A stretch of 58,123 bases of DNA, taken from positions 1 to 58,123 of the forward strand of contig NZ_JAPYKK010000028.1 in the NCBI RefSeq assembly GCF_029623395.1. The letters run 5' to 3'. The position numbers and the translations under genes are program-made. The notes under the pieces were generated by a model. It was given only the letters and a program-made list of their open reading frames with translations, had not been told where the DNA came from and searched no databases. Shown piece after piece: positions 15,744-24,697 of this stretch; positions within the stretch are counted from its first letter, which is position 1, and the number at the start of each line of letters is the position of its first letter. The DNA comes from Sphingomonas echinoides. GTDB taxonomy: Bacteria; Pseudomonadota; Alphaproteobacteria; Sphingomonadales; Sphingomonadaceae.

Positions 15744-16747
15744 CCCCTGCTGTCCGCAGCTATACCGGGGTCGAGCGCGCCGCGGTGCTGATGATGCTCG
15801 TGGGCGAGGAAGAGGCTGCCGCGATCCTGCAGAAGCTCGATCCCGAGGAAGTCCGCCAGCTCGGCAAGGCGATGTTCGCGGTCGCGGACGTGAGCGAGGC
15901 CGAAGTTGCCGACGTGCTCGACGATTTCGTCGGCCACGCGCGCGAGCGCACCGCAATCGGGTTCGACCCGCGCCCGCGGATCGAAGCGGTAATGACCCGC
16001 GCGCTTGGCCAGGAAAAGGCCGACAGCGTCCTCGCGCGGATCGTCCCCGCGGAGGACGCCTGCCAGCTCGACCTGCTCGACTGGCTCGACGCTGGCGAGA
16101 TCGCGTCGATGATCGAGAAGGAACATCCCCAGATCGCCGCAGTCCTGATCGCCAATCTAGACCCCGCGATCGGTGCGCAGGTGCTCGAACTGATGCCCGA
16201 TGCGGTCCAGCCCGACATCCTCCACCGGCTCGCGCGATTGGGGCCGATCACGCCCGAGGCGGTCGAGACGCTCAAAACCATGCTCGCCAACCGTACCAGC
16301 ACCGGCAAGGCGCAGGCGGGCGTCACGCTCGGCGGCACCAAGGACGCCGCCAAGATCCTGTCGAGCGGGCGAAAGGCGACCGAGCTCCGCGTCATGCCGA
16401 AATTGTTTAAGATCGACCGCGACGTCGCCAAGGCGATCGAGGAAGCGATGTTCGTGTTCGACAATCTGCTCGAGCTCGACGACAAGAATCTCGGTACGCT
16501 GATCCGCAACATCGACAGCGACGTGCTCACGCGCGCGCTCAAGGGCGTCGACGAAAGCATCCGCGCCCGTTTCCTCGGCTGCATGTCGAGCCGCGCCGCC
16601 GACGGCATCCGCGACGAGATGGAATCGCGCGGGCCGATGAAGCTTTCCGAAGTGCTCGATGCACAGAAGATCATCATCCAGATCGCGCGCAATCTCGCCA
16701 AGGACGGCACTATCCAGATGGGTGGCGGGGAGGACGATTATGTCTGA
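15740..16747 (+). CDS. fliG: Flagellar motor switch protein FliG
   Basis: A 335-residue rotor protein that couples the stator to the C ring. The N-terminal domain (RAAVLMMLVGEEEAAAILQK) binds FliF. The middle domain has the EHPQIAAVLIANLD motif (about 120-133) and the C-terminal domain holds the charged torque helix region VDESIRARFLGCMSSRAADG. It is translationally coupled to fliF and overlaps fliH by eight bases. Confidence 0.96.
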   Translation: MTPAVRSYTGVERAAVLMMLVGEEEAAAILQKLDPEEVRQLGKAMFAVADVSEAEVADVLDDFVGHARERTAIGFDPRPRIEAVMTRALGQEKADSVLARIVPAEDACQLDLLDWLDAGEIASMIEKEHPQIAAVLIANLDPAIGAQVLELMPDAVQPDILHRLARLGPITPEAVETLKTMLANRTSTGKAQAGVTLGGTKDAAKILSSGRKATELRVMPKLFKIDRDVAKAIEEAMFVFDNLLELDDKNLGTLIRNIDSDVLTRALKGVDESIRARFLGCMSSRAADGIRDEMESRGPMKLSEVLDAQKIIIQIARNLAKDGTIQMGGGEDDYV

Positions 16748-17474
16748 GTTCGTCGCGGGCTTCTCGCCGCGCAGCCAAGGGATTGCGGATGCACTCAAGG
16801 CCGCCTTCGCCCCACGCGTCGGGGGCTTCGCCGCCGCTGACCTGCGCGAACGCGCCGGCGGTCACGGCCCGGTCGCCTTCGCGGTCCGGCCCGAGGGACC
16901 ACGCCACTTTTCCCCCGCCGACCGCGATGTGAACCCGACCGAGGGCTGGGATCCGTTCGACGCGGACGCGACGCCCACGACGCCGTTCGTCGACCCGGTC
17001 GTCGCCGCGCATGCTGCGGGTTATGCCGAGGGCATGGACGCGGCGCTCGCAGAGGTGGCCGCGAACGTCGAACGCGACCATCGGCTGCTGACGGAGCTCG
17101 CCGCCGCGCTCCAGGCGGGCGAACGCTTCGACCGCGAGGCAACCGCACGCCGGTTGCGCCAGACCGTGATGCTCCTCGTCACGCAAATCGTCGGCGACGT
17201 CGGGATTTCGCCCGAACTGCTGGCACGACGGATCGATTCGGCGGCAGAGCTGCTCAGTGACGGCGCGGAATCGGCCATGCTGCGCGTGAATCCGGCGGAC
17301 GTCACGCTGCTGGAGGGCAAGTTGCCCAAGCAAGTCTTTGCGGTGGGCGATGCGGCGGTTGCGCGCGGGTCGTTCGTTCTGGAAAGCGCCTCGACGATCG
17401 TCGAGGACGGGCCGGAACTGTGGATCGAACAGCTCGGTGCGGCGATCGACCGCGTTGCGGTGCCGACGCACTGA
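16740..17474 (+). CDS. fliH: Flagellar assembly protein FliH
   Basis: A 244-residue export-apparatus protein that tethers and restrains the ATPase FliI. The N-terminal half is variable; the middle has a helical run AAHAAGYAEGMDAALAEVAA, and the C-terminal domain contains LLVTQIVGDVGISPELLA and LRVNPADVTLLEGKL. The start at 16740 overlaps fliG. It is separated from fliI by 70 bases that contain a decayed repeat arm, the largest gap up to fliQ. Confidence 0.88.
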   Translation: MSEFVAGFSPRSQGIADALKAAFAPRVGGFAAADLRERAGGHGPVAFAVRPEGPRHFSPADRDVNPTEGWDPFDADATPTTPFVDPVVAAHAAGYAEGMDAALAEVAANVERDHRLLTELAAALQAGERFDREATARRLRQTVMLLVTQIVGDVGISPELLARRIDSAAELLSDGAESAMLRVNPADVTLLEGKLPKQVFAVGDAAVARGSFVLESASTIVEDGPELWIEQLGAAIDRVAVPTH

Positions 17475-17490
17475 TGGTGCGCGCCCCCCT

Positions 17491-17524
17491 CCATCCGTGC
17501 GAGCTGAGCGGAGGCGAAGCCTCG
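17491..17524 (+). repeat. Decayed half of an intergenic repeat between fliH and fliI
   Basis: CCATCCGTGCGAGCTGAGCG and the following AGGCGAAGCC match the left arm of the element at 2195-2223 at about 25 of 29 positions. The right arm is missing. This indicates an old insertion, now partly lost, inside the flagellar operon. Confidence 0.55.
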
Positions 17525-17544
17525 CCTGCCCAAGAGGCCACGCC

Positions 17545-18873
17545 ATGCTGAACCGCTTCACCGGCGACTATCTCGAAGCCCTCGGCCTCCCGGATTTCGC
17601 GCCCCGCCCCAAGGTCTCGGGCCGTCTGGCTTCGTTCGACGGCCTGTTGATGGAGGCCGTCGGCCTCACCGTCCCGGTCGGGACCGTCTGCCAGGTCGGC
17701 GATTCCCGTGCCGCGGTCGAGGCCGAGGTGATCGGCTTCCGCAATGGCCGCACCCTCTTGATGAACTTAGGCGGCCCCGCCGCCTTGCTCCCGCAAGCCC
17801 CGGTCCGTCCGCGTGGCGCGCCGGGCGAGGCGGAGGTCGGCGCGGCGATGCTCGGGCGCGTGGTCGATGGCACCGGCAACCCGATCGACGGGCTTGGCCC
17901 GATCCGGGGTGCCGGGCGCTGGCCGCTCGCGGGGAAGATGCAGTCGCCGCTCGATCGCGGGCGCGTGCTCGAACCGCTCGATGTCGGCGTCCGCGCGATC
18001 AATGGGTTGCTTACCGTCGGCCAGGGCCAGCGGATCGGGATCATGGCGGGTTCGGGCGTCGGCAAGTCGGTGCTGCTCGGGATGATCGTCCGCGCAGCAC
18101 AGGCAGACGTGATCGTCATCGGGCTGATCGGCGAGCGTAGCCGCGAAGTCGCCGACTTCCTCGAAACCAAAGTCGCGGGCGCGGCGCGCGCGCGCTCGGT
18201 CGTCGTCGCGGTACCGGCCAACCATTCGCCCGTTCTCCGCATCCGCGGCGCGTTGCGCACCCACGCGATCGCCGAGGCGTTTCGCGCCGAGGGCAAGAAG
18301 GTCCTGCTCATCATGGACTCGCTCACCCGCGTCGCGCACGCCGGGCGCGAGATCGGCTTGGCGCTGGGCGAGCCAGCCTCGGCGCGCGGCTATCCGCCGT
18401 CGGCGATCGCGATGCTCCCCAACCTCATCGAACGCGCGGGCGTCGACGTGCATAGCGGCGGGTCGATCACCGCGATCTATACCGTGCTCGCGGATGGCGA
18501 CGACGGCAACGATCCGGTCGTCGACAGCGCGCGCTCGATCCTCGACGGGCACATCGTGCTGTCGCGGCAATTGGCCGAACGCGGGGTCTATCCCGCGATC
18601 GACATCGGTCCCTCGGTCAGCCGCGTGATGACCGACATCGTCGACAAGCCGCACCAGCGCGCCGCGCGCGTACTGCGCCGTTATCTCGCGACCTATGAGG
18701 AGAATCGCGATCTCGTGCTGATGGGCGCGTATCGTTCGGGCGCGGATCCTGCGATTGACGCCGCGATCGCATGCCATCCGGCGGTGCTCGAATATATCAA
18801 GCAGGACCCCGACGAGACCGTCTCGCTCCCCGATGCTGCGCTCGAACTGATCGGCGTGTTCGGCGATGCCTAA
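17545..18873 (+). CDS. fliI: Flagellum-specific ATPase FliI
   Basis: A 442-residue F1-beta-like ATPase of the flagellar type III export system. Walker A is AGSGVGKS (about 168-175), followed by VIVIGLIGERSREVADFLE; Walker B is in VLLIMDSLTRVAHAGREIG; the conserved GYPPSAIAMLPNLIERAG and GSITAIYTVLADGDD segments follow. The ATG at 17545 (MLNRFTGDYLEAL) comes after the repeat remnant. It overlaps fliJ by eight bases. Confidence 0.95.
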   Translation: MLNRFTGDYLEALGLPDFAPRPKVSGRLASFDGLLMEAVGLTVPVGTVCQVGDSRAAVEAEVIGFRNGRTLLMNLGGPAALLPQAPVRPRGAPGEAEVGAAMLGRVVDGTGNPIDGLGPIRGAGRWPLAGKMQSPLDRGRVLEPLDVGVRAINGLLTVGQGQRIGIMAGSGVGKSVLLGMIVRAAQADVIVIGLIGERSREVADFLETKVAGAARARSVVVAVPANHSPVLRIRGALRTHAIAEAFRAEGKKVLLIMDSLTRVAHAGREIGLALGEPASARGYPPSAIAMLPNLIERAGVDVHSGGSITAIYTVLADGDDGNDPVVDSARSILDGHIVLSRQLAERGVYPAIDIGPSVSRVMTDIVDKPHQRAARVLRRYLATYEENRDLVLMGAYRSGADPAIDAAIACHPAVLEYIKQDPDETVSLPDAALELIGVFGDA

Positions 18874-19282
18874 GTCCAAGCTCGACCGGCTGCTGCGCGT
18901 CCGCACGTTGCAACTGGGGCTCGTCCAGGCCGACGAAGCGCGCGCGCGCGACAAGGCACACGCCGAGACGACGCTCCACGGCCGCATCGTCCAGCTGTCG
19001 CAGAACGTCGCACCCACGGTCGCCCCGATCGGCGCGTCCGCGCTTGGGGCCGCCGCGCATTTCCGCGAACGCCTTCACCGCTCTGCCGAAGCCGCCGAGG
19101 GGCGTTTGCGCGCGGCGAACGCCGTCGCCGCGCGTGCCGTCGAGGCGACCCGCGAGGCGCGCCGCGACCAAAGCGCGATCGAGAAACTGATTGCGCGCGC
19201 GGATGCAGAGGCCGCGCTCAAGGAATTGCGCGAGATGGAAGCAATGCCGCCGACCCGCGTGATCCGGCACGATCCTTGCTGA
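18866..19282 (+). CDS. fliJ: Flagellar export protein FliJ
   Basis: A 138-residue, highly charged, almost entirely helical protein as expected for the coiled-coil FliJ stalk that links FliI to the export gate. Sequence identity in this family is low; the assignment rests on the coiled coil (AARAVEATREARRDQSAIEK), length, and position directly after and overlapping fliI. Confidence 0.8.
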   Translation: MPKSKLDRLLRVRTLQLGLVQADEARARDKAHAETTLHGRIVQLSQNVAPTVAPIGASALGAAAHFRERLHRSAEAAEGRLRAANAVAARAVEATREARRDQSAIEKLIARADAEAALKELREMEAMPPTRVIRHDPC

Positions 19283-19323
19283 ACCGCTGACGGGTGCCGC
19301 TTCCGGCCCCGCTGGATGCCTGC

Positions 19324-21267
19324 ATGACCGACCTGACCACCCTGCTGTTCCCGACTGCCACGGCAGCATCATCGCTTGCACCCGCTGCACCGGTGTCGGT
19401 GACGGGCGCGCCCGGCATGGCGGGACAGTTCGCGCAGACGCTGGGGGACATGCTGGCAGGGACGACACCGGTCACCATGCCCGCCGCCGCACCCGCCACC
19501 GTCACCGGCAGCGGCACCGTGCCGCCCAATCCCGCGCTGCCGCTCCCTGTTCTGGGCTTGGTGGGCCCCTTGCCAACTGGCAAGCTGCTGGCAACCGGCA
19601 TGATCGACCGGCAAGCGCTTGCCGACGACGGCAACGCGGTGCCTGCCGAACCCGCGCTCCAGCTTCTCGCCAACCCGGCATGGCGCGCGACCGTCGTCGC
19701 GCCGGCGTCCCCGCCCCGCCCCCCAATATCGTTGCGCACCGCGCTCGAGCGTGCCGCCGCGCAGCTTGCAACGCCCGTCGCCGCGAAAGCGGCGCGCGGC
19801 GCGAGCACGCTGCCGCCCGGGGATGCCGCCGCCGAGGAAGCTGACCCGGGATCGGTCCTGTCCGACCCGGCGACTCCCGATCCCTTGCCCGCGCCGTCGA
19901 CGCTCGACCTGCCCGCCAGCGTACCTGCGACACTGCCGATCGCTATGCCCCACCACGACCGCACCAGCGATTCGGACCGGAAGAAGGACTCGCCCGGTTC
20001 GGTCATAGAAACGGCGATCGACCATGCGGCTGGCACCCCAGCTGCCATCGCCGCGCGCGCCGTCGCGACGCCAGCAATGCCGACGCGCCCGCCCCTGCCA
20101 ACGCACGCCAGCGCCGACCCCGCCCCGGCGACGCCGCTGATCGACAGCCCGGTCCGTGATCTGGCGCTTTTCGCATCGGCCAGTGCACAGACGCCAGTTC
20201 CGCAAGAACGGGCGACCGCCCTGCCAGGCCCGCAAGACACGGCGAGCCCGACGCTACCCGCTACGATGCGTGCGTCGCGTCCGCTGCCAACGGACCGTGC
20301 GATCCTCACCGCGCTCGGGGCGCTCCCCAATCCTGCGCGCGACACCAGCGCGGAGACGGCGTTGGCCCCTACCGTCGTGGGCGCGGTGCCCGAAGCCGCA
20401 CCACAGGTGGCGCCGACCGCGAACGCGCAAGGCGCCTCCAACGCGGCGCAACCGCCCGCCGCCAACGCAGCGTCGGCGCAATTCCCGGCGACATCCGCGC
20501 GCGCCACCGCGACGATCCTCACGCCGGAGGCCGGGCGTGCCGCCGCCCCGACGCACGATGCGCCTGCACGCAATGACATCGCGCCGGTCCGGCTCGACCG
20601 AAGCGTCGCGCCGCCGATCGCCGTAACGAACACGCCGCAACCCGCCGGGCAGGTCTTCGCCGCCGCGCTCGCAACCGCCGCGACGTGGCGAGACCGCCCC
20701 GCCGCCGAGCGGACCGATCCCGCAGCCCCCACGCCGCCGATCGGCCTCGCCACCACGATCGGCCTTGGCGGCACAACGCCAGTCCAACCCACCGGCGACG
20801 CGCAGCGTGCCCCGCTCGACCTCACGCAGGATAGCGGCGTGCAGCGGATGATCGACCACATCGAAGTGCTCCGCGACGGCGCCGATTCGCGCGACACACG
20901 CATCCGGCTCGTCCCCGATGCGCTCGGCAGCGTGGACGTTGCGGTGCGGCAGGTCGGCGAGCGAATCCACGTCAGCTTCACCGCCGAGCATGAGGCCACG
21001 CGCGCGCTGATCGCCGATGCGCAACCGCGCCTGACCGAACTCGCCGCCGAACGCGGCGTGCGGATCGCCGGCACTAGCGTCGCGACCGACGCCAGCCCGG
21101 GCGGATCGCAATCTGCAACGCAGGGACAGGGCCAGTCCCAAACCCAGTCCCAGTCCCAGTCGCAACCGCAATCCCAGTCGCGCCCCAACGCTCCGCAACA
21201 GCCGCCTCGCGCGGCTGCACGGGGGCAACGCGACGCCGAACCCCCCGAGGACCAGCGCCTCGCCTAA
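19324..21267 (+). CDS. fliK: Flagellar hook-length control protein FliK
   Basis: A roughly 647-residue protein with a long Ala/Pro/Thr-rich region, as in the molecular ruler part of FliK. The conserved C-terminal Flg_hook domain is at about 530-590: LRDGADSRDTRIRLVPDALG, VDVAVRQVGERIHVSF, ATRALIADAQPRLTELAAER. It ends in a glutamine/serine-rich tail coded by six-base tandem repeats near 21130-21180. The ATG at 19324 is chosen; a GTG at 19294 ten codons earlier is possible. It stops switch of substrate export when the hook reaches length. Confidence 0.85.
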   Translation: MTDLTTLLFPTATAASSLAPAAPVSVTGAPGMAGQFAQTLGDMLAGTTPVTMPAAAPATVTGSGTVPPNPALPLPVLGLVGPLPTGKLLATGMIDRQALADDGNAVPAEPALQLLANPAWRATVVAPASPPRPPISLRTALERAAAQLATPVAAKAARGASTLPPGDAAAEEADPGSVLSDPATPDPLPAPSTLDLPASVPATLPIAMPHHDRTSDSDRKKDSPGSVIETAIDHAAGTPAAIAARAVATPAMPTRPPLPTHASADPAPATPLIDSPVRDLALFASASAQTPVPQERATALPGPQDTASPTLPATMRASRPLPTDRAILTALGALPNPARDTSAETALAPTVVGAVPEAAPQVAPTANAQGASNAAQPPAANAASAQFPATSARATATILTPEAGRAAAPTHDAPARNDIAPVRLDRSVAPPIAVTNTPQPAGQVFAAALATAATWRDRPAAERTDPAAPTPPIGLATTIGLGGTTPVQPTGDAQRAPLDLTQDSGVQRMIDHIEVLRDGADSRDTRIRLVPDALGSVDVAVRQVGERIHVSFTAEHEATRALIADAQPRLTELAAERGVRIAGTSVATDASPGGSQSATQGQGQSQTQSQSQSQPQSQSRPNAPQQPPRAAARGQRDAEPPEDQRLA

Positions 21268-21285
21268 CCCCCAAGGAAGCAGAGC

Positions 21286-21885
21286 ATGAGTGAGATCGTC
21301 GAAGAGAAAGCGAAAAAGAAGAAGAGCGGGATGATGAAGATCATCCTGATCGTCGTCGGGCTGCTGGCGCTGGTCGGCGGCGGTGTCGGCGGCACGCTGT
21401 TCGCGGTTAACGCCGGGCTGATCGGCGGCGGCGGCAAGCATTCCGAACCCGAAGGCCCACGTCTCGTCCCCAAGAGCGAGCAGAAGCGCGTCGGTGAAGG
21501 TGGCGAGGGCGGTGAGGGCCATGCCACCGCGGGCAACAAGCCGCCGATCGGCACCGGCGGAGACAAATACGCGTCCAACTACTACGCGATGGAAAAGGAG
21601 TTCACCTCCAACCTGCAGGACAGCGTCCATTTCGTCCAGGTCGGGGTCGCAGTGTCGACGCCCTATGACGATTCGGTGATCGAGAACATCAAGACCAACG
21701 AGATCGCGGTGCGCTCGTCGATCCTGATGGCGCTTGGCGACACCACCGAGGAACAGGTCTTCACCAGCGAGGGCAAGCGCCAGCTGGAGCGTCGGGTCGC
21801 CAAGGCAATCAACGATACACTCAAGGAAAAAGAAGGATTTGGGGGAGTCGGTAACGTTTACTTTACCAGTTTTGTTGTTCAGTGA
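21286..21885 (+). CDS. fliL: Flagellar basal body-associated protein FliL
   Basis: A 199-residue single-pass membrane protein of the stator-associated FliL type. A lysine-rich N terminus is followed by one membrane helix (MKIILIVVGLLALVGGG, about 18-34), a Gly/Glu linker, and the periplasmic domain with YYAMEKEFTSNLQDSVHFVQ, VGVAVSTPYDDSVIENIK and the terminal VYFTSFVVQ. It stabilises stators in other species. Confidence 0.93.
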   Translation: MSEIVEEKAKKKKSGMMKIILIVVGLLALVGGGVGGTLFAVNAGLIGGGGKHSEPEGPRLVPKSEQKRVGEGGEGGEGHATAGNKPPIGTGGDKYASNYYAMEKEFTSNLQDSVHFVQVGVAVSTPYDDSVIENIKTNEIAVRSSILMALGDTTEEQVFTSEGKRQLERRVAKAINDTLKEKEGFGGVGNVYFTSFVVQ

Positions 21886-21888
21886 CGC

Positions 21889-22869
21889 ATGGTTAACGAG
21901 GCATCAGCAACGGCGGACGAACGCCGCGGACGGGCACGGGGTGCGGGTGCTGGCGGGAGCGCGCAGCACGTCGCGCTCGGGGCCACCAACCTCAATCCGT
22001 TCGGCGATCTGCACACCGTCCAGCATCTGTCGGCGCGGCTCGCGCGCGGGGTGCGCGGGGTGTTCGAGCCGTTGCTGCGCCGCGAATGCCGCACTTGGGC
22101 CGAGCCGCTCGTCGTCCAGCGGCTCGCCGATTACCGCGCGGAACGCCCCGACGGGCTGACCGCGTGGCTGCCGATGGCAATGGCGCTCGGCGGCGCACCC
22201 GCGGGCCAGGCGCTCGCGGTGCTCGACGGACGGTTCGTGCTCGAACTGCTCGACCTGTTCTTCGGCGGCACGGGGCACGCCCCGGCGCAACTCCCCGCCG
22301 AATTCACCCCCGCCGCCGAAGTGATGGTGACGCAACTCGGCAAGCTGCTCGCCGAGCCGATGCGCGCCGCGTGGGAACCGCTCGCCCGCCTGACGTTCAC
22401 TGCGGGGCATCTCGAGCTCAACCCCGCGATGCTCGCGGATCTCGATGCGGACGATGCGCTGGTCATCACGCGCTTCGGCATCGCGGTCGATACCGCCAAG
22501 CCGGTGTTCCTCGACCTGCTCTACCCGGTCTCTGCGTTGAAGCCGCACGGCCCGTCGCTGACCGGAAAGGTCCACGGTAAGACCGCCGAGCCCGACCCGA
22601 GCTGGCGCAACGGCCTCACTCGCGCGGTGATGGACGTGCGCTTCCCGATCCGCTCGGTGCTCGCCGAGCCGATGGTCTCGCTCAGCCTGCTGATGGGGCT
22701 CAAGGAAGGCGACGTGATCCCGATCAACGTCGGGTCGGACGTGCCCGTGATGGTCGGCGGCGACCGGCTCGCGCTCGGCACCGTCGGCACGTCGAACGGC
22801 AAGGCCGCGATCAAGCTCAACACGATTTGTTACGACATCGACAGCGACTTCAGGGGCGATTTGCAATGA
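21889..22869 (+). CDS. fliM: Flagellar motor switch protein FliM
   Basis: A 326-residue C-ring protein. The middle domain has FGDLHTVQHLSARLARGVRG and FLLELLDLFF-like residues (VLELLDLFFGGTG), and the C-terminal SpoA domain is at about 245-320 (MDVRFPIRSVLAEPMVSLS, VGGDRLALGTVGTSNGKAAI). The very N-terminal CheY-binding helix of enteric FliM is not obvious. It overlaps fliN by four bases. Confidence 0.93.
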   Translation: MVNEASATADERRGRARGAGAGGSAQHVALGATNLNPFGDLHTVQHLSARLARGVRGVFEPLLRRECRTWAEPLVVQRLADYRAERPDGLTAWLPMAMALGGAPAGQALAVLDGRFVLELLDLFFGGTGHAPAQLPAEFTPAAEVMVTQLGKLLAEPMRAAWEPLARLTFTAGHLELNPAMLADLDADDALVITRFGIAVDTAKPVFLDLLYPVSALKPHGPSLTGKVHGKTAEPDPSWRNGLTRAVMDVRFPIRSVLAEPMVSLSLLMGLKEGDVIPINVGSDVPVMVGGDRLALGTVGTSNGKAAIKLNTICYDIDSDFRGDLQ

Positions 22870-23168
22870 GCGACATGAGTTCAACCCCGTCGAGCGGCTT
22901 CCCGCTCGATGCCAGCCTGGCCGCGAACTTCCGCTTGTTGCAGGATGTCGACGTCAAGCTGACGGTCGAGATCGGCTCGACCTCGCTGACGCTGCGCGAA
23001 CTGCTCGCTTTGGGCGAAACCAGCGTGATCGAGCTCGACCGCCAGGCCAACGAGCTGCTCGACGTGCTCGTCAACGGCACGCTGATCGGTCGCGGCGAAG
23101 TCGTGATGGTCGGCGATCGCTTCGGCGTGCGCATGACCGAGCTGGTTTCCCCTGAGAAGCGGGCCTGA
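22866..23168 (+). CDS. fliN: Flagellar motor switch protein FliN
   Basis: A 100-residue SpoA-domain protein of the C ring. Characteristic residues are VDVKLTVEIGSTSLTLRELL, LGETSVIELDRQANELLDVL, VNGTLIGRGEVVMVGDRFGV and the ending RMTELVSPEKR. The start is set by the ATGA overlap with fliM. Confidence 0.95.
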   Translation: MSDMSSTPSSGFPLDASLAANFRLLQDVDVKLTVEIGSTSLTLRELLALGETSVIELDRQANELLDVLVNGTLIGRGEVVMVGDRFGVRMTELVSPEKRA

Positions 23169-23174
23169 CGCGCG

Positions 23175-23435
23175 ATGATGTGGTCCTATGTCCTTAAGCT
23201 CGTCATCCTGCTCCCGCTGGTCTGCGGGTTGATGATCGGTTGCCTGTATCTGTGGCGTCGGTTCGAGGCGCGGATGCCCGGGCAGCCCGCCAACCGTCTG
23301 CTCAAGGTCACCGAGACGATGATGATCTCGCCGACCGTGCGGCTCGCGGTGCTCGATTTCGAAGGGCGTCGGCTACTGGTCTCGGTCAGCCGCACCGGGA
23401 TCACGCTGGTCGATCGCGGGGGGCCGTCGGCGTGA
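23175..23435 (+). CDS. fliO: Flagellar biosynthesis protein FliO
   Basis: An 86-residue membrane protein with one N-terminal helix (YVLKLVILLPLVCGLMIGCL) and a short cytoplasmic part (VRLAVLDFEGRRLLVSVSRT, GITLVDRG) typical of the FliO domain. It helps assemble FliP in other bacteria. Position between fliN and fliP supports it; the family is poorly conserved. The stop overlaps the GTG of fliP. Confidence 0.85.
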   Translation: MMWSYVLKLVILLPLVCGLMIGCLYLWRRFEARMPGQPANRLLKVTETMMISPTVRLAVLDFEGRRLLVSVSRTGITLVDRGGPSA

Positions 23436-24250
23436 TCACGAGCGTTCGTTTCGACTGCCGCAAGCTGCTGCTCGTGGCGCTCGCGATCCTGTTCGCGGTC
23501 GTCCTGGCGCATCCCGCGCTCGCCCAGACCGCCGCCGCAGCGGCCGCACCCGTTGCCCCCGCCCCCGGCGTGGGTGACGCGGCGGATCGTGCGCTGAAGG
23601 ATCTCGGCGGCGGCAACGCGCCCTTGTCGCTCAGCCTTCAGTTGCTGATCGTCATGGGCCTGCTGACGATCCTCCCCGGCATCCTGCTGATGATGACCAG
23701 CTTCACGCGGATCATCATCGTGCTGTCGATCCTGCGCCAGGCATTGGGGCTCCAGCAGACCCCGCCCAACCAGGTGCTGGTCGGCCTGTCGCTGTTCCTG
23801 TCGTTTTTTATCATGGCGCCCGTCATCAGCCAGATCAACGCGGTCGCGATCCAGCCCTATTCCGAGAGCCGGATCGGCGCGACCGACATGATCAAGGCGG
23901 GCGGCGTTCCCTTGCACGCCTTCATGGCGAAGCAGACGCGCAAGAAGGACATCACGCTGTTCGCCGGGATCGCCAAGAGCGGACCGTACCAGAATGCCGC
24001 GGACATCCCCTTCTCGGTGCTGCTCCCCGCGTATGTGACCAGCGAGCTCAAGACCGCATTCCAGATCGGTTTCCTGGTCTTCCTCCCCTTCATCGTGATC
24101 GATCTCGTCGTCGCGACGGTGCTGATGTCGCTCGGCATGATGATGCTGTCGCCGACGATCATCTCGCTCCCGTTCAAGCTGCTGCTGTTCGTCCTCGTCG
24201 ACGGCTGGGCGCTGACGATGGGGTCGCTCGCCAATTCGTTCGTGAGCTGA
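23432..24250 (+). CDS. fliP: Flagellar biosynthesis protein FliP
   Basis: A 272-residue export-gate subunit. The start is GTG at 23432, overlapping the fliO stop (GTGA). A signal peptide (LLLVALAILFAVVLAHPALA) is followed by an Ala/Pro linker, then membrane segments with LLIVMGLLTILPGILLMMTS, FTRIIIVLSILRQALGLQQT and PPNQVLVGLSLFLSFFIM, signature FliP stretches. Confidence 0.95.
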   Translation: MITSVRFDCRKLLLVALAILFAVVLAHPALAQTAAAAAAPVAPAPGVGDAADRALKDLGGGNAPLSLSLQLLIVMGLLTILPGILLMMTSFTRIIIVLSILRQALGLQQTPPNQVLVGLSLFLSFFIMAPVISQINAVAIQPYSESRIGATDMIKAGGVPLHAFMAKQTRKKDITLFAGIAKSGPYQNAADIPFSVLLPAYVTSELKTAFQIGFLVFLPFIVIDLVVATVLMSLGMMMLSPTIISLPFKLLLFVLVDGWALTMGSLANSFVS

Positions 24251-24254
24251 TTCG

Positions 24255-24524
24255 ATGGATGCGGAATATTTCCTGACGGTCGCGCATCAGACGATGTGGG
24301 TGCTGGCACTGGCCTCCGCGCCGATCCTGATCCCCGCGTTGCTCGCGGGGCTGCTGACCGGCATGATTCAGGCGGCGACGTCGATCAACGAGCAGACCTT
24401 GTCGTTCGTGCCGAAGCTGATCGTGGTGGGGATCTCACTGCTGGTGTTCGGCTCGCTGATCATCGGGCTGCTGAGCGATTTCACGATCGGCATCTTCGAA
24501 CGGATCCCGGATCTGGTGCGCTAA
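24255..24524 (+). CDS. fliQ: Flagellar biosynthesis protein FliQ
   Basis: An 89-residue protein with two membrane helices (MWVLALASAPILIPALLAGL and KLIVVGISLLVFGSLIIGLL) and the intervening AATSINEQTLSFVPK loop, the hallmark of FliQ, a component of the FliPQR export gate. It starts four bases after fliP. A repeat element lies between it and fliR. Confidence 0.95.
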   Translation: MDAEYFLTVAHQTMWVLALASAPILIPALLAGLLTGMIQAATSINEQTLSFVPKLIVVGISLLVFGSLIIGLLSDFTIGIFERIPDLVR

Positions 24525-24549
24525 AGGATGTGCGTATTCCCCTCCCCGT

Positions 24550-24640
24550 GTTCCTGCGAAGGCAGGAACCCAGAGCCGCGCGAACCAACACCCGTTGATT
24601 TGCGAGACTCCTGGACTCCTGCCTTCGCAGGAGAACGGCG
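24550..24640. repeat. Intergenic inverted repeat separating fliQ and fliR
   Basis: TTCCTGCGAAGGCAGGAACC (24551-24570) is itself a hairpin and is mirrored by ACTCCTGCCTTCGCAGGAG (24615-24633). The arms are inverted copies, again a composite element. It splits the otherwise nearly gapless fliP-fliQ-fliR-flhB run with about 170 bases and could lower or process transcripts before fliR. Confidence 0.75.
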
Positions 24641-24697
24641 AGAGTTGTGCAAGACCCCAGCCAAGCCCGGAATGACGGTAAGACAAGTGGTATCCCA

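Noticed and set aside
19294..19323. GTG start for fliK ten codons upstream
   Set aside because: The ATG at 19324 gives a more usual start; neither has a strong ribosome-binding site, so this is only a preference.
24647..24697. GTG start for fliR 17 codons upstream
   Set aside because: These codons are derived from the intergenic repeat and are not part of the conserved FliR N terminus.
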